The notes beneath the pieces are model-generated. The model was given only the letters and a program-made list of their open reading frames with translations, was not told the DNA's origin and made no database searches. A program made the translations under genes and the position numbers. Below, in pieces: positions 8,021-16,387 of a DNA stretch of 64,000 nucleotides (the stretch's first letter is position 1; the number at the start of each line of letters is the position of its first letter). This stretch comes from Pedobacter sp. (GTDB taxonomy: Bacteria; Bacteroidota; Bacteroidia; Sphingobacteriales; Sphingobacteriaceae), in contig JAVHXV010000001.1 of NCBI GenBank assembly GCA_031119475.1, positions 186,001-250,000 on the forward strand, given 5' to 3'.

Positions 8021-8149
8021 ACCAAACCAACTCTTCCTAAAAATGCAAAAGTCCCTCAACTTTTGGTATCGGGACTTAAGCGCTTGTTTGGTTTTAACTA
8101 ATTATTAACCATCGACCCCATCCGAGGCGAAACATTTGTGTGTAGTGTT

Positions 8150-10810
8150 TTAATAGTTGAACGTTGCCTTGAGCATGGCCACCCTGCCTGGAATAAAATA
8201 CGTTCCAGAAGTAAGGGCATTTGCCGAAACGTTGAGGGCCTCAAATTTTTTCACATTGGCAAGGTTGGTGACCCCAAATTCAAGATCGGTTTTAAGTTTG
8301 GTTACTTTGTAGCGCAGGTTAACATCTGCGAACAGATAGCTCAGGTCTGGTTGTGCCGATTGATGTGTAAAAATATGATCGGCTGATAACGTAATAAATA
8401 AGCTCTTGAAAGCAGTTGCCGTTATTCCCGATCCCTGCCTCAACTGTTGAAATTTGGTACGGAGGTCACTGCCACCTGCTCTATTAATGTTTTCGCTATA
8501 ATTGGCGTTGTAAGACCAGTTGATAAAATTGGTCAGCCTCGCTTCGATGCCAGCTTTATAGGATATGGTATTGGACTGGAAAGGCAATAACGCATTGTTC
8601 TGCAATTGCTCAAACGTAGCATGGCTGTAGTTGACGCCCGCATTTACCGTGCTTTTGAGGCTGAACAGATATTTGCTGATGTTCGCGCCCAAGCTGAGGT
8701 TCTTCACATCATTGGCCAAAGGAAGCACGATGCGCTGTTGGATCGTGTTGCTCAACGTAAACGATGAAATGGTGTTCAGCTCCGTTGCCGAGTAGCTGAT
8801 GTTAAAATTATAGAACAACATTTGCATCGCCTTGCGAAAGTTGAAACCAGCCCCGGCATAGTGTGTCTGGCGCTCTGAAATGGGTGCGTCATTCGCAAAT
8901 AGCGAGCGGTAATTTTTAAGGATGGTGCCCCGATAAACATCGTCTATACCTCCTAATTCATTCCTAAAGCCATAATTTGCCGTAATGTAGTTTTCAGGGC
9001 TCATCTGGTACTTCACGTTGAAAGAAGGGTTCACGAAGACCTTATCCAGATCTTTGTTCAGGCTTTTTCCCGGATCATCATAGCTGATCTGGTTATAGCT
9101 CACGGGTACGGTCAGGCCAATCTTTACCTTTTCGCCAGCATATTCATACGCAGCTTCGCTATATAGCTTGTTTTTATTCCAGTTTAGGCTGTTTGTCATG
9201 TTGGCGGCCACCAGTTCTGTGGTCTGGTTGGGCTGGATGCGGTAGAGCTCAGATTTTAGTTCCTGGTGTTGGATGTTGAACCCTGCCTTGTAAGTCTGCA
9301 CAAACTTCCCTTTCACCAGGGCAAACGATAGAAAATTGTTGGTATACCAGGTGGGCAGCTTTACGTATTGGTCCAGACCGGCATACGGGTTGCCATTGTT
9401 CAATATCGCTTCATTTAATCCTGGTCTGATGCTCAGCACCTCTGGCTGTGTACTCCGATTGAGATAGGAATAGAAATTCAACGTGTTTTCAGACTTGAGT
9501 TTCTTTCTGTAGCTGAATTCGTTAGATAGCTCAAAGGTTTCCTGATCCAATGCCTGGCTGGCACCTGTGCCATTTGTCACTACGTACGAATTGGTGCTAA
9601 AAGGCTTATAATCAGCTGTCAGGTTGTTGTTGAGGTAATATTTCTCCGCATTTCCATTCACATTGAACTTGGCCTGAAGTTGCTGCGGATTGATACTGTT
9701 CTCCTGCACTTCGTTATACGTGATGATCTGGTTGGGCAGGTACGTTTCTGAAAACTTATTATACTGCTGCCTGCGCTGATCGTATAAGTAAGAAACATTG
9801 GCCTTGACCTGCAGGTCCTGATTAAACTTGTACAGGTTGTTGAGGTTCACCAGACCTGCCTTGTTAAATAGCGACCTGTTCTGTGGCAGGGTGGGTACCC
9901 CTGCGGCACCGGCCGATAAAAAGTTGGAAGGCTTGTCGTTGTCCAGCTTTTTCAGGTAGTCTGCCAGGTTAAAGGATGTCAGGTCAATACCCGGATCGAT
10001 GCCAATGTTATTGCCCTTGATGTTATTGATGAACTTGATGTTTTTCTTGAACATCATCGCATTGATGCTGCCATCAAACCTTTCCGGAGTACCTACGCCA
10101 GCCTTGATATCGCCCATTACCTTTAATTTGGCTTCATCCTTGATCACGAGGTTAAGCGCCACATCATCGCTCATGTTATTCTTGCGCATCATTTTAATGG
10201 GCTGGTCGTTCTCGATCACCTGTACTTTATCTACTGCACCATGGGGGATGCTTTTTGTCCCGATCGCATACTTATCGTCCAGGACATTATCGCCATCGAT
10301 GTACAGGTTGGAAATGGCCTTTCCATTATAGGAAACCTTTCCGTTTTCGGCCACGTCCATTCCCGGCATTTTTCTGAGCACATCGCCAATGCTGCGGTCC
10401 TGCTTGTCGGCGAAATCTGATGTCTTGTAGTTCAGCGTATCTCCCTTTGCGGAGAGCGATGGCCTGTTCTTGACCACCACTGTCTCCAATTTGATCTCGC
10501 TGTCGGCCAAGGTAAACTCATAGTTTTTGGCGAGGTCCGTTACATTGATCACCTGCTTGGCATAGCCAATAATAGAGGCTTCCAAGCTGAGGTCTTTATT
10601 GTCCTCTGTAAAAGATAGGGAGTAATTTCCCTTGTCGTCTGATCTGGTAAAGCTCAGAATATTGCCCTCTTTGTCTTTTAGGTTGATACTGGCAGAGGCA
10701 ATGGCACTTCCTTTGGTATCTTTTACTTTGCCTTTGAGCTGTTTTTGTGCAAAGGCCGAAGTTATGCCCAACAGGCAGAGCAAAATTGCGAAGGTCAATT
10801 GCCTTTTCAT
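8150..10810 (-). CDS. TonB-dependent-type outer-membrane beta-barrel protein
   Basis: 886 aa. It has a signal peptide (to about residue 21, ending AFAQ), then a carboxypeptidase-D-regulatory-like domain (KQLKGKVKDTKGSAIASASI...) to about 105. A plug-like segment follows (VVVKNRPSLSAKGDTLNY, then IGDVLRKMPGMDV and IDGDNVLDDKY), and the remainder is a barrel typical of the OMP_b-brl family. A clear TonB box is not seen. It overlaps the GLPGLI gene at 10807 by 4 bp (ATGA), so the two are translationally coupled. The partner GLPGLI protein and the barrel presumably act together in the outer envelope; the cargo is unknown. Confidence 0.9.
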   Translation of the reverse strand: MKRQLTFAILLCLLGITSAFAQKQLKGKVKDTKGSAIASASINLKDKEGNILSFTRSDDKGNYSLSFTEDNKDLSLEASIIGYAKQVINVTDLAKNYEFTLADSEIKLETVVVKNRPSLSAKGDTLNYKTSDFADKQDRSIGDVLRKMPGMDVAENGKVSYNGKAISNLYIDGDNVLDDKYAIGTKSIPHGAVDKVQVIENDQPIKMMRKNNMSDDVALNLVIKDEAKLKVMGDIKAGVGTPERFDGSINAMMFKKNIKFINNIKGNNIGIDPGIDLTSFNLADYLKKLDNDKPSNFLSAGAAGVPTLPQNRSLFNKAGLVNLNNLYKFNQDLQVKANVSYLYDQRRQQYNKFSETYLPNQIITYNEVQENSINPQQLQAKFNVNGNAEKYYLNNNLTADYKPFSTNSYVVTNGTGASQALDQETFELSNEFSYRKKLKSENTLNFYSYLNRSTQPEVLSIRPGLNEAILNNGNPYAGLDQYVKLPTWYTNNFLSFALVKGKFVQTYKAGFNIQHQELKSELYRIQPNQTTELVAANMTNSLNWNKNKLYSEAAYEYAGEKVKIGLTVPVSYNQISYDDPGKSLNKDLDKVFVNPSFNVKYQMSPENYITANYGFRNELGGIDDVYRGTILKNYRSLFANDAPISERQTHYAGAGFNFRKAMQMLFYNFNISYSATELNTISSFTLSNTIQQRIVLPLANDVKNLSLGANISKYLFSLKSTVNAGVNYSHATFEQLQNNALLPFQSNTISYKAGIEARLTNFINWSYNANYSENINRAGGSDLRTKFQQLRQGSGITATAFKSLFITLSADHIFTHQSAQPDLSYLFADVNLRYKVTKLKTDLEFGVTNLANVKKFEALNVSANALTSGTYFIPGRVAMLKATFNY

Positions 10811-11763
10811 TTCGTTTCAGGTAATTCTATCGGATTATTGATCACGTTGATTGGCCTTGGACCTGGCGTGGTCCTGAACTGTGCCCTTTGGTTTACGCCA
10901 AATTGGACGCCACTTGCTGCCATTTGCGCATTCATAAAGCCTTGTGGGTCCTTATCGCGGGCATCTTTCAACTTATCCAATTCTTTTTGAGAGGTTTTTA
11001 CGGCATCAGTAGGGAGCTTGATTTCTGAGCCCAAGTAAGCGCTGCCAATATCCATGCCCATGATCTTGACTACGCCCGTACCGCTAGGGGTCTGGAAAGT
11101 GGGCTGGTTGGGATCCTCTTTTTTAGCTTCTTCCTCCTTTACATTGTCGATGCCGGCAAATTGAAACTGTACTTCTTTCTTTTCATCGTAAGCTTCGATG
11201 ATCAGTCCAGGAAGACCGTTTAATTTCCACGGACCGCTTTGAAACGGAAGATCTTCCGCATACCAGGCAATCCAGTTTCTTCCCTTAAAATGTGCCGTCG
11301 CTTTCTTGCATTTTACTCCAGAGAAACTTGCGGTGTCTTTTGATAGCTTCCAGCTAATTTTTGGTGCCGCTTCTTCTACCAGGTAATTGTTGAAAAGACG
11401 TTCCTTGGTCACAAATTTGTTTTCCTTTCCAAAATAAAAATAATCGATGTCGGAGACGGGCTTGGTCGACGTCCTGTTGAGTTTTACGCTCATCTGTCCG
11501 CTTCCCGCTTGGTTCTTGATCTGCTCCTGCAACTGTTTTTGCATTTCGAGATCGCGGTTGATCTTGTCGTAGCTGGTGTAGACCGATGCATTTTTGCCGA
11601 TCACCAACAGCATGTTTTCAGTATAGGGCTTATCTTTTGCTGTCGTATCCCTGATGTGTGTAAACGAGTATCTGACCCTAGCCAGTGCTTTATCAGGGCT
11701 TTGGGCCACCGCCATCATCGAAGTCACCGTAATGGCGCACAAGGTTGTTAAAATAGTTTTCAT
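10807..11763 (-). CDS. GLPGLI family secreted protein 1
   Basis: 318 aa with a signal peptide (to about residue 20, MMAVAQ). Family hallmarks in order are ARVRYSF...RDT, ENMLLVIGKNAS-YTSYDK, CKKATAHFKGRNWIAWYA, and GPWKLNGLPGLI with GLPGLI at 183-188, then EAYDEKKEVQFQFAGI. The family is Bacteroidota-specific with no assigned biochemical role. It is coupled to the downstream barrel gene by a 4-bp overlap. A BlaI-type operator lies 32 bp upstream of its start, making it the first gene of a two-gene unit. Confidence 0.93.
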   Translation of the reverse strand: MKTILTTLCAITVTSMMAVAQSPDKALARVRYSFTHIRDTTAKDKPYTENMLLVIGKNASVYTSYDKINRDLEMQKQLQEQIKNQAGSGQMSVKLNRTSTKPVSDIDYFYFGKENKFVTKERLFNNYLVEEAAPKISWKLSKDTASFSGVKCKKATAHFKGRNWIAWYAEDLPFQSGPWKLNGLPGLIIEAYDEKKEVQFQFAGIDNVKEEEAKKEDPNQPTFQTPSGTGVVKIMGMDIGSAYLGSEIKLPTDAVKTSQKELDKLKDARDKDPQGFMNAQMAASGVQFGVNQRAQFRTTPGPRPINVINNPIELPETK

Positions 11764-11794
11764 TTGGATATTTTTTGTGTTGGTAATTAATTAT

Positions 11795-11818
11795 TCGTAA
11801 AACTACGATAATTTCGTA
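11795..11818 (-). promoter_or_regulatory. BlaI-type operator/promoter of GLPGLI 1-barrel unit
   Basis: The half-sites TCGTA (11795-11799), TACGA (11804-11808) and TCGTA (11814-11818) have the same 4- and 5-bp spacers as the blaI operator. Read on the minus strand, TAGTTTTA between the second and first half-sites fits a -7 box for the gene starting at 11763. The match to the operator at 15137 is nearly complete. Confidence 0.72.
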
Positions 11819-11965
11819 ATTGTAAAAATATTTTAACATTTTTTAACCTTTTTAGGCTAGGGCCGAAGGTTAAAGGTTGCATGTTGTAGGATACAGGCTT
11901 GTTACTCTGAATGCGTATCAGAATTGTTTCAGCGATCTCAAGATGACAATTCCGCTACGTACTCA

Positions 11966-12060
11966 AGCTATGCGCTTTGGTCTTTCATCTTACATCTTAC
12001 ATCTTTCATCTTTGTTCTTTGTTCTTTGCTCTTTGTTCTTCGCTCTTTGTCCTCATTTTT
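11966..12060. repeat. Degenerate TTTCATCTT/GTTCTTTG word repeat
   Basis: A pyrimidine-rich run of near-repeats (CATCTTACATCTTTCATC, then TTGTTCTTTGCTCTTTGTTC) with 7-12 bp units fills the space after the third GLPGLI gene in its transcription direction. Open frames across it are compositional artefacts. The rest of 11819-11965 shows nothing recognisable. Confidence 0.7.
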
Positions 12061-12065
12061 CGCCC

Positions 12066-12974
12066 CTATTGCTGTTCTGGCAGTTCCATCGGGTTGTTCA
12101 GGATGTTACGTTTGGGAGGGGCGGTAGATTGGCCGGAAACGCGCCTGACGTTGGTGGTTCCACCAGTTTGCGAATTGATCAGGGCTTCTGGATTGGTCAT
12201 CTGGACGTTTCTTAATCGCATGACTTCATCCTTTGTAGCTTTGATGGCATTTGTGGGGAGTCTGATGGTATTGAGGTACAGCTGTTCCGATTCGACCCTG
12301 CTTCCGCCAAGCATAAATGTTTTTGGCTTTTCCTGTTGTGGTTCTGCTTCAATTTTATCAAATCCGGCAAACTCAAACTGGATGTCCTTACGCTCATCAT
12401 AGGCAGTCATGATCAGTCCGGGAAGTCCGTTCAGCTTCCATGGGCCGCTCTGGAATGGGAGTGCTGGATCATACCAGGCTATCCAGTTCCTGCCCTTGAA
12501 ATGTGCGGTCGCTTTTTTACAGGCTATGCCTGATATGGTGGCCGTATCTTTTGAAAGTTGCCATTTGATGGTCGAAATGGAATCCTCATAGCAGTACTTG
12601 CTCATCATCATGATTTCTACCACGAAAGCTTTCTTCGTATCAAAAAATGTATAAAAATCGGTATAGGTAACGGGCCTTCGCTTCATTTGGCGCATGTCTA
12701 CATTGGTAATGTTGCCGCCATTGGCTACTGCCTGTTGATAGAGCACTTCATTGAGTTTGTTGAGCTGTTGAATTTTGTCGTAGCTGGTAAACAAAGAAGC
12801 ATTTTTGCCGATCAGTAGGACCATCTGCTCCTGATAGGGCTGTGCCCGGTTCAGCGTGTCCCTCACATGTGAGAACGAATACCTGACTTTTGCCAGTGCA
12901 GGAACTTGCTGTTGGGCCTTGCCCATAAACGTCATGCCCATGAGGGCGATGAATGTGATTGAAAGTTTTTTCAT
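12066..12974 (-). CDS. GLPGLI family secreted protein 2
   Basis: 302 aa from the Met at 12974 (MKKLSITFIALM, a signal peptide ending GKAQQQ). The frame extends further upstream, but only through repeat sequence, so the longer start is rejected. Motifs are KVRYSFSHVRDT, EQMVLLIGKNAS-FTSYDK, CKKATAHFKGRNWIAWYDP and GPWKLNGLPGLI, followed by TAYDERKDIQFEFAGF. It is the most divergent copy between the IGKNAS and CKKATA blocks (it carries a TDFYTFFDTKKAF segment). It lies in a same-strand series of four paralogues and is probably the third gene of the unit starting at 15106. Confidence 0.92.
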   Translation of the reverse strand: MKKLSITFIALMGMTFMGKAQQQVPALAKVRYSFSHVRDTLNRAQPYQEQMVLLIGKNASLFTSYDKIQQLNKLNEVLYQQAVANGGNITNVDMRQMKRRPVTYTDFYTFFDTKKAFVVEIMMMSKYCYEDSISTIKWQLSKDTATISGIACKKATAHFKGRNWIAWYDPALPFQSGPWKLNGLPGLIMTAYDERKDIQFEFAGFDKIEAEPQQEKPKTFMLGGSRVESEQLYLNTIRLPTNAIKATKDEVMRLRNVQMTNPEALINSQTGGTTNVRRVSGQSTAPPKRNILNNPMELPEQQ

Positions 12975-12989
12975 ATGGTTTGAGGAATG

Positions 12990-13136
12990 GGGTAAAGCGT
13001 ATCGCGTAAAGAGCATAGCGCAAGGAGCAAAGAGAGCAGAGAACAAAGAGTAAAGACAAAAGATAGATAGTTTTAGAAGCGATATTTGCTTATGCCCACG
13101 CTTAGCGCCCTTTGCCCTTCGCCCAGCGCTCTCCGC
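12990..13136. repeat. Degenerate AAAGAGC/AGCG word repeats between GLPGLI genes
   Basis: From 12990 to 13070 runs a purine-rich set of words (AAAGAGCATAGCGCAAGGAG, GAGAACAAAGAGTAAAGAC). From about 13093 to the stop codon at 13137 a second type, GCTTAGCGCCCTTTGCCC, abuts the next gene. Read in the gene direction, the second block begins at the stop codon and is purine-rich (AGCGGAGAGCGC...). Confidence 0.65.
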
Positions 13137-14003
13137 TCAGCGCTCTGGCAATTCGATTGGGTTATTAATAATGTTATGGACTATTCCTGAGGTGCTGCCG
13201 CCTACCAATACCCGGTTACGCGGCATACCCGATGCGGCGGCATGGAAACCGATGGGGTCTGCATCGAAGGCCGCTTTCAGTTTGTCGAATTCTGATCTGG
13301 TGGCAGATTTTGCATCACCCGGCACTTTAAAATCACTGCTGAAGTAGAAGCTGTTCTCATCGGTGTTTTCCTTGGTCGCTTTGTCGATGCCCGCAAACTG
13401 AAATTTTACCTCCTTCTTCTCGTCGTAGGCCTCGACAATCAGTCCCGGGAGTCCGTTGAGTTTCCATGGGCCACTAGAAAAGGGAAGTTCAGGGGCATAC
13501 CAGGCAATCCAGTTCCTTCCCCTAAAATAAGCAGTTGCTTTTTTGCAGGTGATGCCCGAAAAACTTGCTGTATCCCTGCTCATTTTCCAATTGATTCTTG
13601 GGGCTTCTTCGGTTACGAGGTAAACTGTCATGACCTTGTCCTTGGTCACCCATTTGTTTTCTTTCACAAAAAAGTAATAGTCGACCAGCGTGACAGGCTT
13701 AAAAGGCGCGCTTTTGGTCTTCAGGTTTCCCATTGGTGCACCACCAGCCTCGGTCTTGATGTAGGCCGCTTCCTGTTTCCTTGAATTCTCTTCCCTAACA
13801 ATTCGATCGTAACTGGTAAACAGCGATTCGTTCTTGCCGATCAGCAACAGCATATTTTCGGTATAGGGGTCATTTCTTCGATTGGTGTCCCGTTGGTGCA
13901 CAAAACTGTACCTGACCCTGGCCAGCACTTTGTCTGGTTTTTGTGCATTTGCTGTCGAATAAAATAAGAGGGCAATCAGTGCGGTGTTGATTATTTTTTT
14001 CAT
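13137..14003 (-). CDS. GLPGLI family secreted protein 3
   Basis: 288 aa from the Met at 14003 (MKKIINTALIALLF, cleavage after NAQ). The upstream in-frame extension runs through repeats and is rejected. It carries ARVRYSFVHQRDT, ENMLLLIGKNES-FTSYDR, CKKATAYFRGRNWIAWYAP and GPWKLNGLPGLI, then EAYDEKKEVKFQFAGI. A Val-Asp-Tyr-Tyr-Phe-Phe (VDYYFF) segment corresponds to IDYFYF in copy 1. The 3' end runs directly into AGCG-type repeat words. It is probably co-transcribed with the copies at 14243 and 12066. Confidence 0.93.
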   Translation of the reverse strand: MKKIINTALIALLFYSTANAQKPDKVLARVRYSFVHQRDTNRRNDPYTENMLLLIGKNESLFTSYDRIVREENSRKQEAAYIKTEAGGAPMGNLKTKSAPFKPVTLVDYYFFVKENKWVTKDKVMTVYLVTEEAPRINWKMSRDTASFSGITCKKATAYFRGRNWIAWYAPELPFSSGPWKLNGLPGLIVEAYDEKKEVKFQFAGIDKATKENTDENSFYFSSDFKVPGDAKSATRSEFDKLKAAFDADPIGFHAAASGMPRNRVLVGGSTSGIVHNIINNPIELPER

Positions 14004-14014
14004 GAGGATTGAGA

Positions 14015-14095
14015 TAAATGACAATAGATAAAAGCAGTAGACAATAGATAAAAGATGTGAGACGAGAGACAAAAGATGAAAGACAAAAGGTATGG
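14015..14095. repeat. Degenerate ACAATAGATAAAAG/AGACAAAAGATG repeats
   Basis: ACAATAGATAAAAG occurs twice (about 14021 and 14040) and decays into AGACAAAAGATGAAAGACAAAAGG. It is non-coding DNA between GLPGLI 3 and GLPGLI 4. The remainder up to 14242 shows nothing recognisable except a CCTTGAACTTTCAACTT word near 14222. Confidence 0.65.
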
Positions 14096-14242
14096 ATGGA
14101 TGGTGCCCTAATTATTCCAAGTAATCTTTCGGATTTGAGTGCAGCGAAAGATCGCCGAGGCAATACTAATACGTTCAAAAATCCCTGGTTTTGCTCGACA
14201 TCACGAATAGCCCACAACTTGAACCTTGAACTTTCAACTTAC

Positions 14243-15106
14243 TCAATACCTTCCTTGGCTTCTGGTAAACCCCTTGGGGTCCTTTAGGAATGCTTCCCTC
14301 AGCTTTTCAAATTTTTCCTTATCGGTTTTGATGGCATCTGCTGGCAACTTGATTGTGCTTTGGTAGTAAGCGCTGGCCACATCACGACCAATGAGCTGAT
14401 CCACAGGGTTAAATGTGTCCTTGCTTGCATTTGGCTGCTTGGTCACATCAAAAGTTCGCTCAATGTCACCTTCCTTGGCATTTTCTATCCCGGCAAACTG
14501 AAAGTATAGGTTTTTATCTTCATCGTAGGCCTCGATAATCAATCCTGGTAAGCTGTTTAGTTTCCATGGCCCGGCCTGAAAGGGGAGGTCGGGTGCAAAC
14601 CAGGCAATCCATTTTTGATCGGCAACGGTTGCTGTGGCCTTCATGCATTTGATGCCCGAAAAGCTGGCCGTATCTTTTGTAAGCTTCCATTTGATTGGCG
14701 GAGCAATTTCTTCCATCAGGTATCCCTGTAACGCCATCACTTCCTTGACAAAGAGTTTGTTCTCCTTCGCAAAATAATAATAGGAATTTTTGGTCATCCA
14801 GTTGGTTGGGGTGTTGTCAATGGTAAAAGCCATAGGTCTGGAGCTCGTTGTGGCCCTGTTCATGATCATGGCCCTGAATTTTTGGTCTTCGGCCACTTCA
14901 TGGATGATCTTATCATAGCTGGTAAATAGGGAAGCATTTTTTCCTACGAAGAGCAGCATGTTCTCATGCCTTGCCTTGCCGTTAATGATGGTATCTGTTT
15001 TTTTGATCTGGGTATATCTTACCCTGATGAGCAGTTTGTCGGGTTGTTGGGCCAATGTTGTAAGGGCCGTGCAGCATACAACAAGGAAGCCTAGTGAGAT
15101 TTTCAT
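14243..15106 (-). CDS. GLPGLI family secreted protein 4 (SLPGLI variant)
   Basis: 287 aa with a signal peptide (MKISLGFLVVCCTALTTLAQ). The diagnostic hexapeptide is changed to SLPGLI within GPWKLNSLPGLIIEAYD. Other motifs are IRVRYTQIKKTDT, ENMLLFVGKNAS-FTSYDK and CMKATATVADQKWIAWFAP, where the usual HFKGRNW is replaced. It is the promoter-proximal gene of the upstream GLPGLI unit, with a BlaI-type operator 31 bp before its start. It is the most diverged member in the substituted motifs, which could indicate a specialised role. Confidence 0.92.
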   Translation of the reverse strand: MKISLGFLVVCCTALTTLAQQPDKLLIRVRYTQIKKTDTIINGKARHENMLLFVGKNASLFTSYDKIIHEVAEDQKFRAMIMNRATTSSRPMAFTIDNTPTNWMTKNSYYYFAKENKLFVKEVMALQGYLMEEIAPPIKWKLTKDTASFSGIKCMKATATVADQKWIAWFAPDLPFQAGPWKLNSLPGLIIEAYDEDKNLYFQFAGIENAKEGDIERTFDVTKQPNASKDTFNPVDQLIGRDVASAYYQSTIKLPADAIKTDKEKFEKLREAFLKDPKGFTRSQGRY

Positions 15107-15136
15107 GGTGAAAGAATAGTTAAATCAATTATGTTT

Positions 15137-15160
15137 TCGTAAAACTACGAATATTTCGTA
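15137..15160 (-). promoter_or_regulatory. BlaI-type operator/promoter of GLPGLI 4-3-2 unit
   Basis: TCGTA (15137-15141), TACGA (15146-15150) and TCGTA (15156-15160) have the same N4 and N5 spacers as the sites at 6022 and 11795. On the minus strand TAGTTTTA again lies between half-sites as a -7 candidate. Confidence 0.72.
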
Positions 15161-15204
15161 ATTAACAAAATTTATTTTGAAATAATTTGGCGGGTACAGC
15201 ACAT

Positions 15205-15362
15205 AGGGTATCGAGTTTAGCGCATAGCGCATAGAGCAAAGAGCAATGAACAAAAACGAAAGAGCAAAGACTATGGATGAAAAGAATTGATACCAACGAT
15301 AGACAATAGACAATTGTCTCTGGACAGCAAACCTTGAACTTTGAACTTTCAACTTTCAACTA
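15205..15362. repeat. Mixed degenerate word repeats upstream of rplU
   Basis: TAGCGCATAGCGCATAGAGC and AAAGAGCAATGAAC words are followed by ACGATAGACAATAGACAATT and by CCTTGAACTTTGAACTTTC. These are the same word families as at 12990, 14015 and 33968. The short frames on the minus strand here are not credible genes. Confidence 0.65.
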
Positions 15363-15395
15363 TCATGGTCATTCAACATTAATTTGCACAAGCAC

Positions 15396-15426
15396 TTGCG
15401 TTTGATAAGTATTTGTAGTATATTTG
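15396..15426 (+). promoter_or_regulatory. Promoter of rplU-rpmA
   Basis: TTG (15396-15398), a 20-bp spacer and TATATTTG (15419-15426) fit the Bacteroidota consensus TTG-N19-21-TAnnTTTG. It lies 44 bp before the L21 start and is followed by an A-rich leader. Confidence 0.6.
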
Positions 15427-15470
15427 CACCTCGATAAAAAATAAACAATTAAAAAAATAATTATTTAACA

Positions 15471-15782
15471 ATGTACGCAATAGTAGATATAGCAGGGCAG
15501 CAATTTAAAGTTGCAAAAGACCAGCACCTTTTTGTACACCGTTTACAAGGAGATGAGGGCGCTAGTATTGAATTTGACAATGTATTGTTGGTTGATAATG
15601 GTGGTAAAATTACAGTAGGGGTTCCTGCGGTAAAAGGTGCATCGGTTACAGCTAAAATCGTGTCTCATTTAAAAGGTGATAAAGTAATCGTTTTCAAAAA
15701 GAAACGTAGGAAAGGTTACAAAAAGAAAAATGGTCACCGCCAGTATTTCACCAAAATCCAAATTGAGAATATCTCTTTGTAG
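15471..15782 (+). CDS. rplU: 50S ribosomal protein L21
   Basis: 103 aa, normal length. The N-terminus [20 protein letters not shown] and the basic C-terminal block [24 protein letters not shown] are characteristic. It binds 23S rRNA in the large subunit. It is followed after 80 bp by rpmA in the usual L21-L27 order and is transcribed from the promoter at 15396. Confidence 0.98.
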   Translation: MYAIVDIAGQQFKVAKDQHLFVHRLQGDEGASIEFDNVLLVDNGGKITVGVPAVKGASVTAKIVSHLKGDKVIVFKKKRRKGYKKKNGHRQYFTKIQIENISL

Positions 15783-15862
15783 TTAATCATTTCGTAAATT
15801 CACTAATTAGTCAATTTGTCCCAAAGGGACGCCTTGGGCGCTAATTATCAAACTAAAATATA

Positions 15863-16315
15863 ATGGCACATAAAAAAGGAGCCGGTAGTTCAAAGAACGG
15901 ACGTGAATCGCATAGCAAGCGTTTAGGTATCAAAATTTTTGGTGGTCAAGAAGCTATTGCCGGTAACATCATCGTTCGTCAGCGTGGTACAAAACATCAT
16001 CCAGATAAAGGTGTAGGCATTGGTAAAGACCATACCCTATTTGCTTTGGTACCTGGTATCGTAACTTTCAAAAAGAAACAAGACAATAAATCATACGTTT
16101 CTGTTATTCCTGCAGTGGTAGAAGATGCAGCACCTGCAAAAAAAGCAGCACCTGCAAAAAAAGCAGCAGCTCCTAAGAAAGCAGCAGCTCCAGTGGAAGC
16201 AGCGGCAACTGAACCAGTTGCAGAAAAAGCGCCTGCAAAAAAAGCAGCCGCCCCTAAAGCAGCTAAAGCTCCGGCAGCAAAAAAAGCAGCTAAAGCTGAT
16301 GATGCAGCAGAATAA
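15863..16315 (+). CDS. rpmA: 50S ribosomal protein L27 with Ala/Lys/Pro-rich tail
   Basis: 150 aa. Residues 1-85 are a normal L27 ([22 protein letters not shown], then [21 protein letters not shown]), whose N-terminus lies near the peptidyl-transferase centre. The remaining 60-65 residues are a low-complexity tail of [14 protein letters not shown] and [10 protein letters not shown] units resembling histone-H1-like tails. The DNA encoding the tail contains an 18-bp unit repeated directly near 16127-16165, so its length may vary by slippage. No N-terminal cleavage sequence of the Firmicutes type is present. The terminator follows at 16331. Confidence 0.97.
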   Translation: MAHKKGAGSSKNGRESHSKRLGIKIFGGQEAIAGNIIVRQRGTKHHPDKGVGIGKDHTLFALVPGIVTFKKKQDNKSYVSVIPAVVEDAAPAKKAAPAKKAAAPKKAAAPVEAAATEPVAEKAPAKKAAAPKAAKAPAAKKAAKADDAAE

Positions 16316-16330
16316 TAATTTTTGATAAAG

Positions 16331-16366
16331 AAAAAGCCCTGAAGCAATTTGTTTCAGGGCTTTTTT
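16331..16366 (+). terminator. Rho-independent terminator after rpmA
   Basis: AAAAAGCCCTGAA (16331-16343) pairs with TTTCAGGGCTTTTTT (16352-16366) around an 8-nt loop, giving a GC-bearing stem and a T run. The A run on the other strand lets it work for the convergent synthase gene too. Confidence 0.88.
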
Positions 16367-16387
16367 ATTGGAATGGACCGCTGCGCA

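Noticed and set aside
8049..8077. Strong terminator call for the AAGTCCC/GGGACTT inverted repeat
   Set aside because: It has a 15-nt loop and no T run on either strand; kept only as a note in the neighbouring repeat entry.
11877..12402. Overlapping open frames rich in Phe/Leu/Ser on the plus strand
   Set aside because: They arise from pyrimidine word repeats and from the antisense of GLPGLI 2. No signal, domain or start signal supports them.
15125..15359. Two short minus-strand frames of 65-75 codons
   Set aside because: They lie entirely in word repeats and across the GLPGLI operator; the composition is repetitive.
16125..16325. Gln/Lys-rich plus-strand frame inside rpmA
   Set aside because: It is an alternate-frame reading of the L27 tail repeats.
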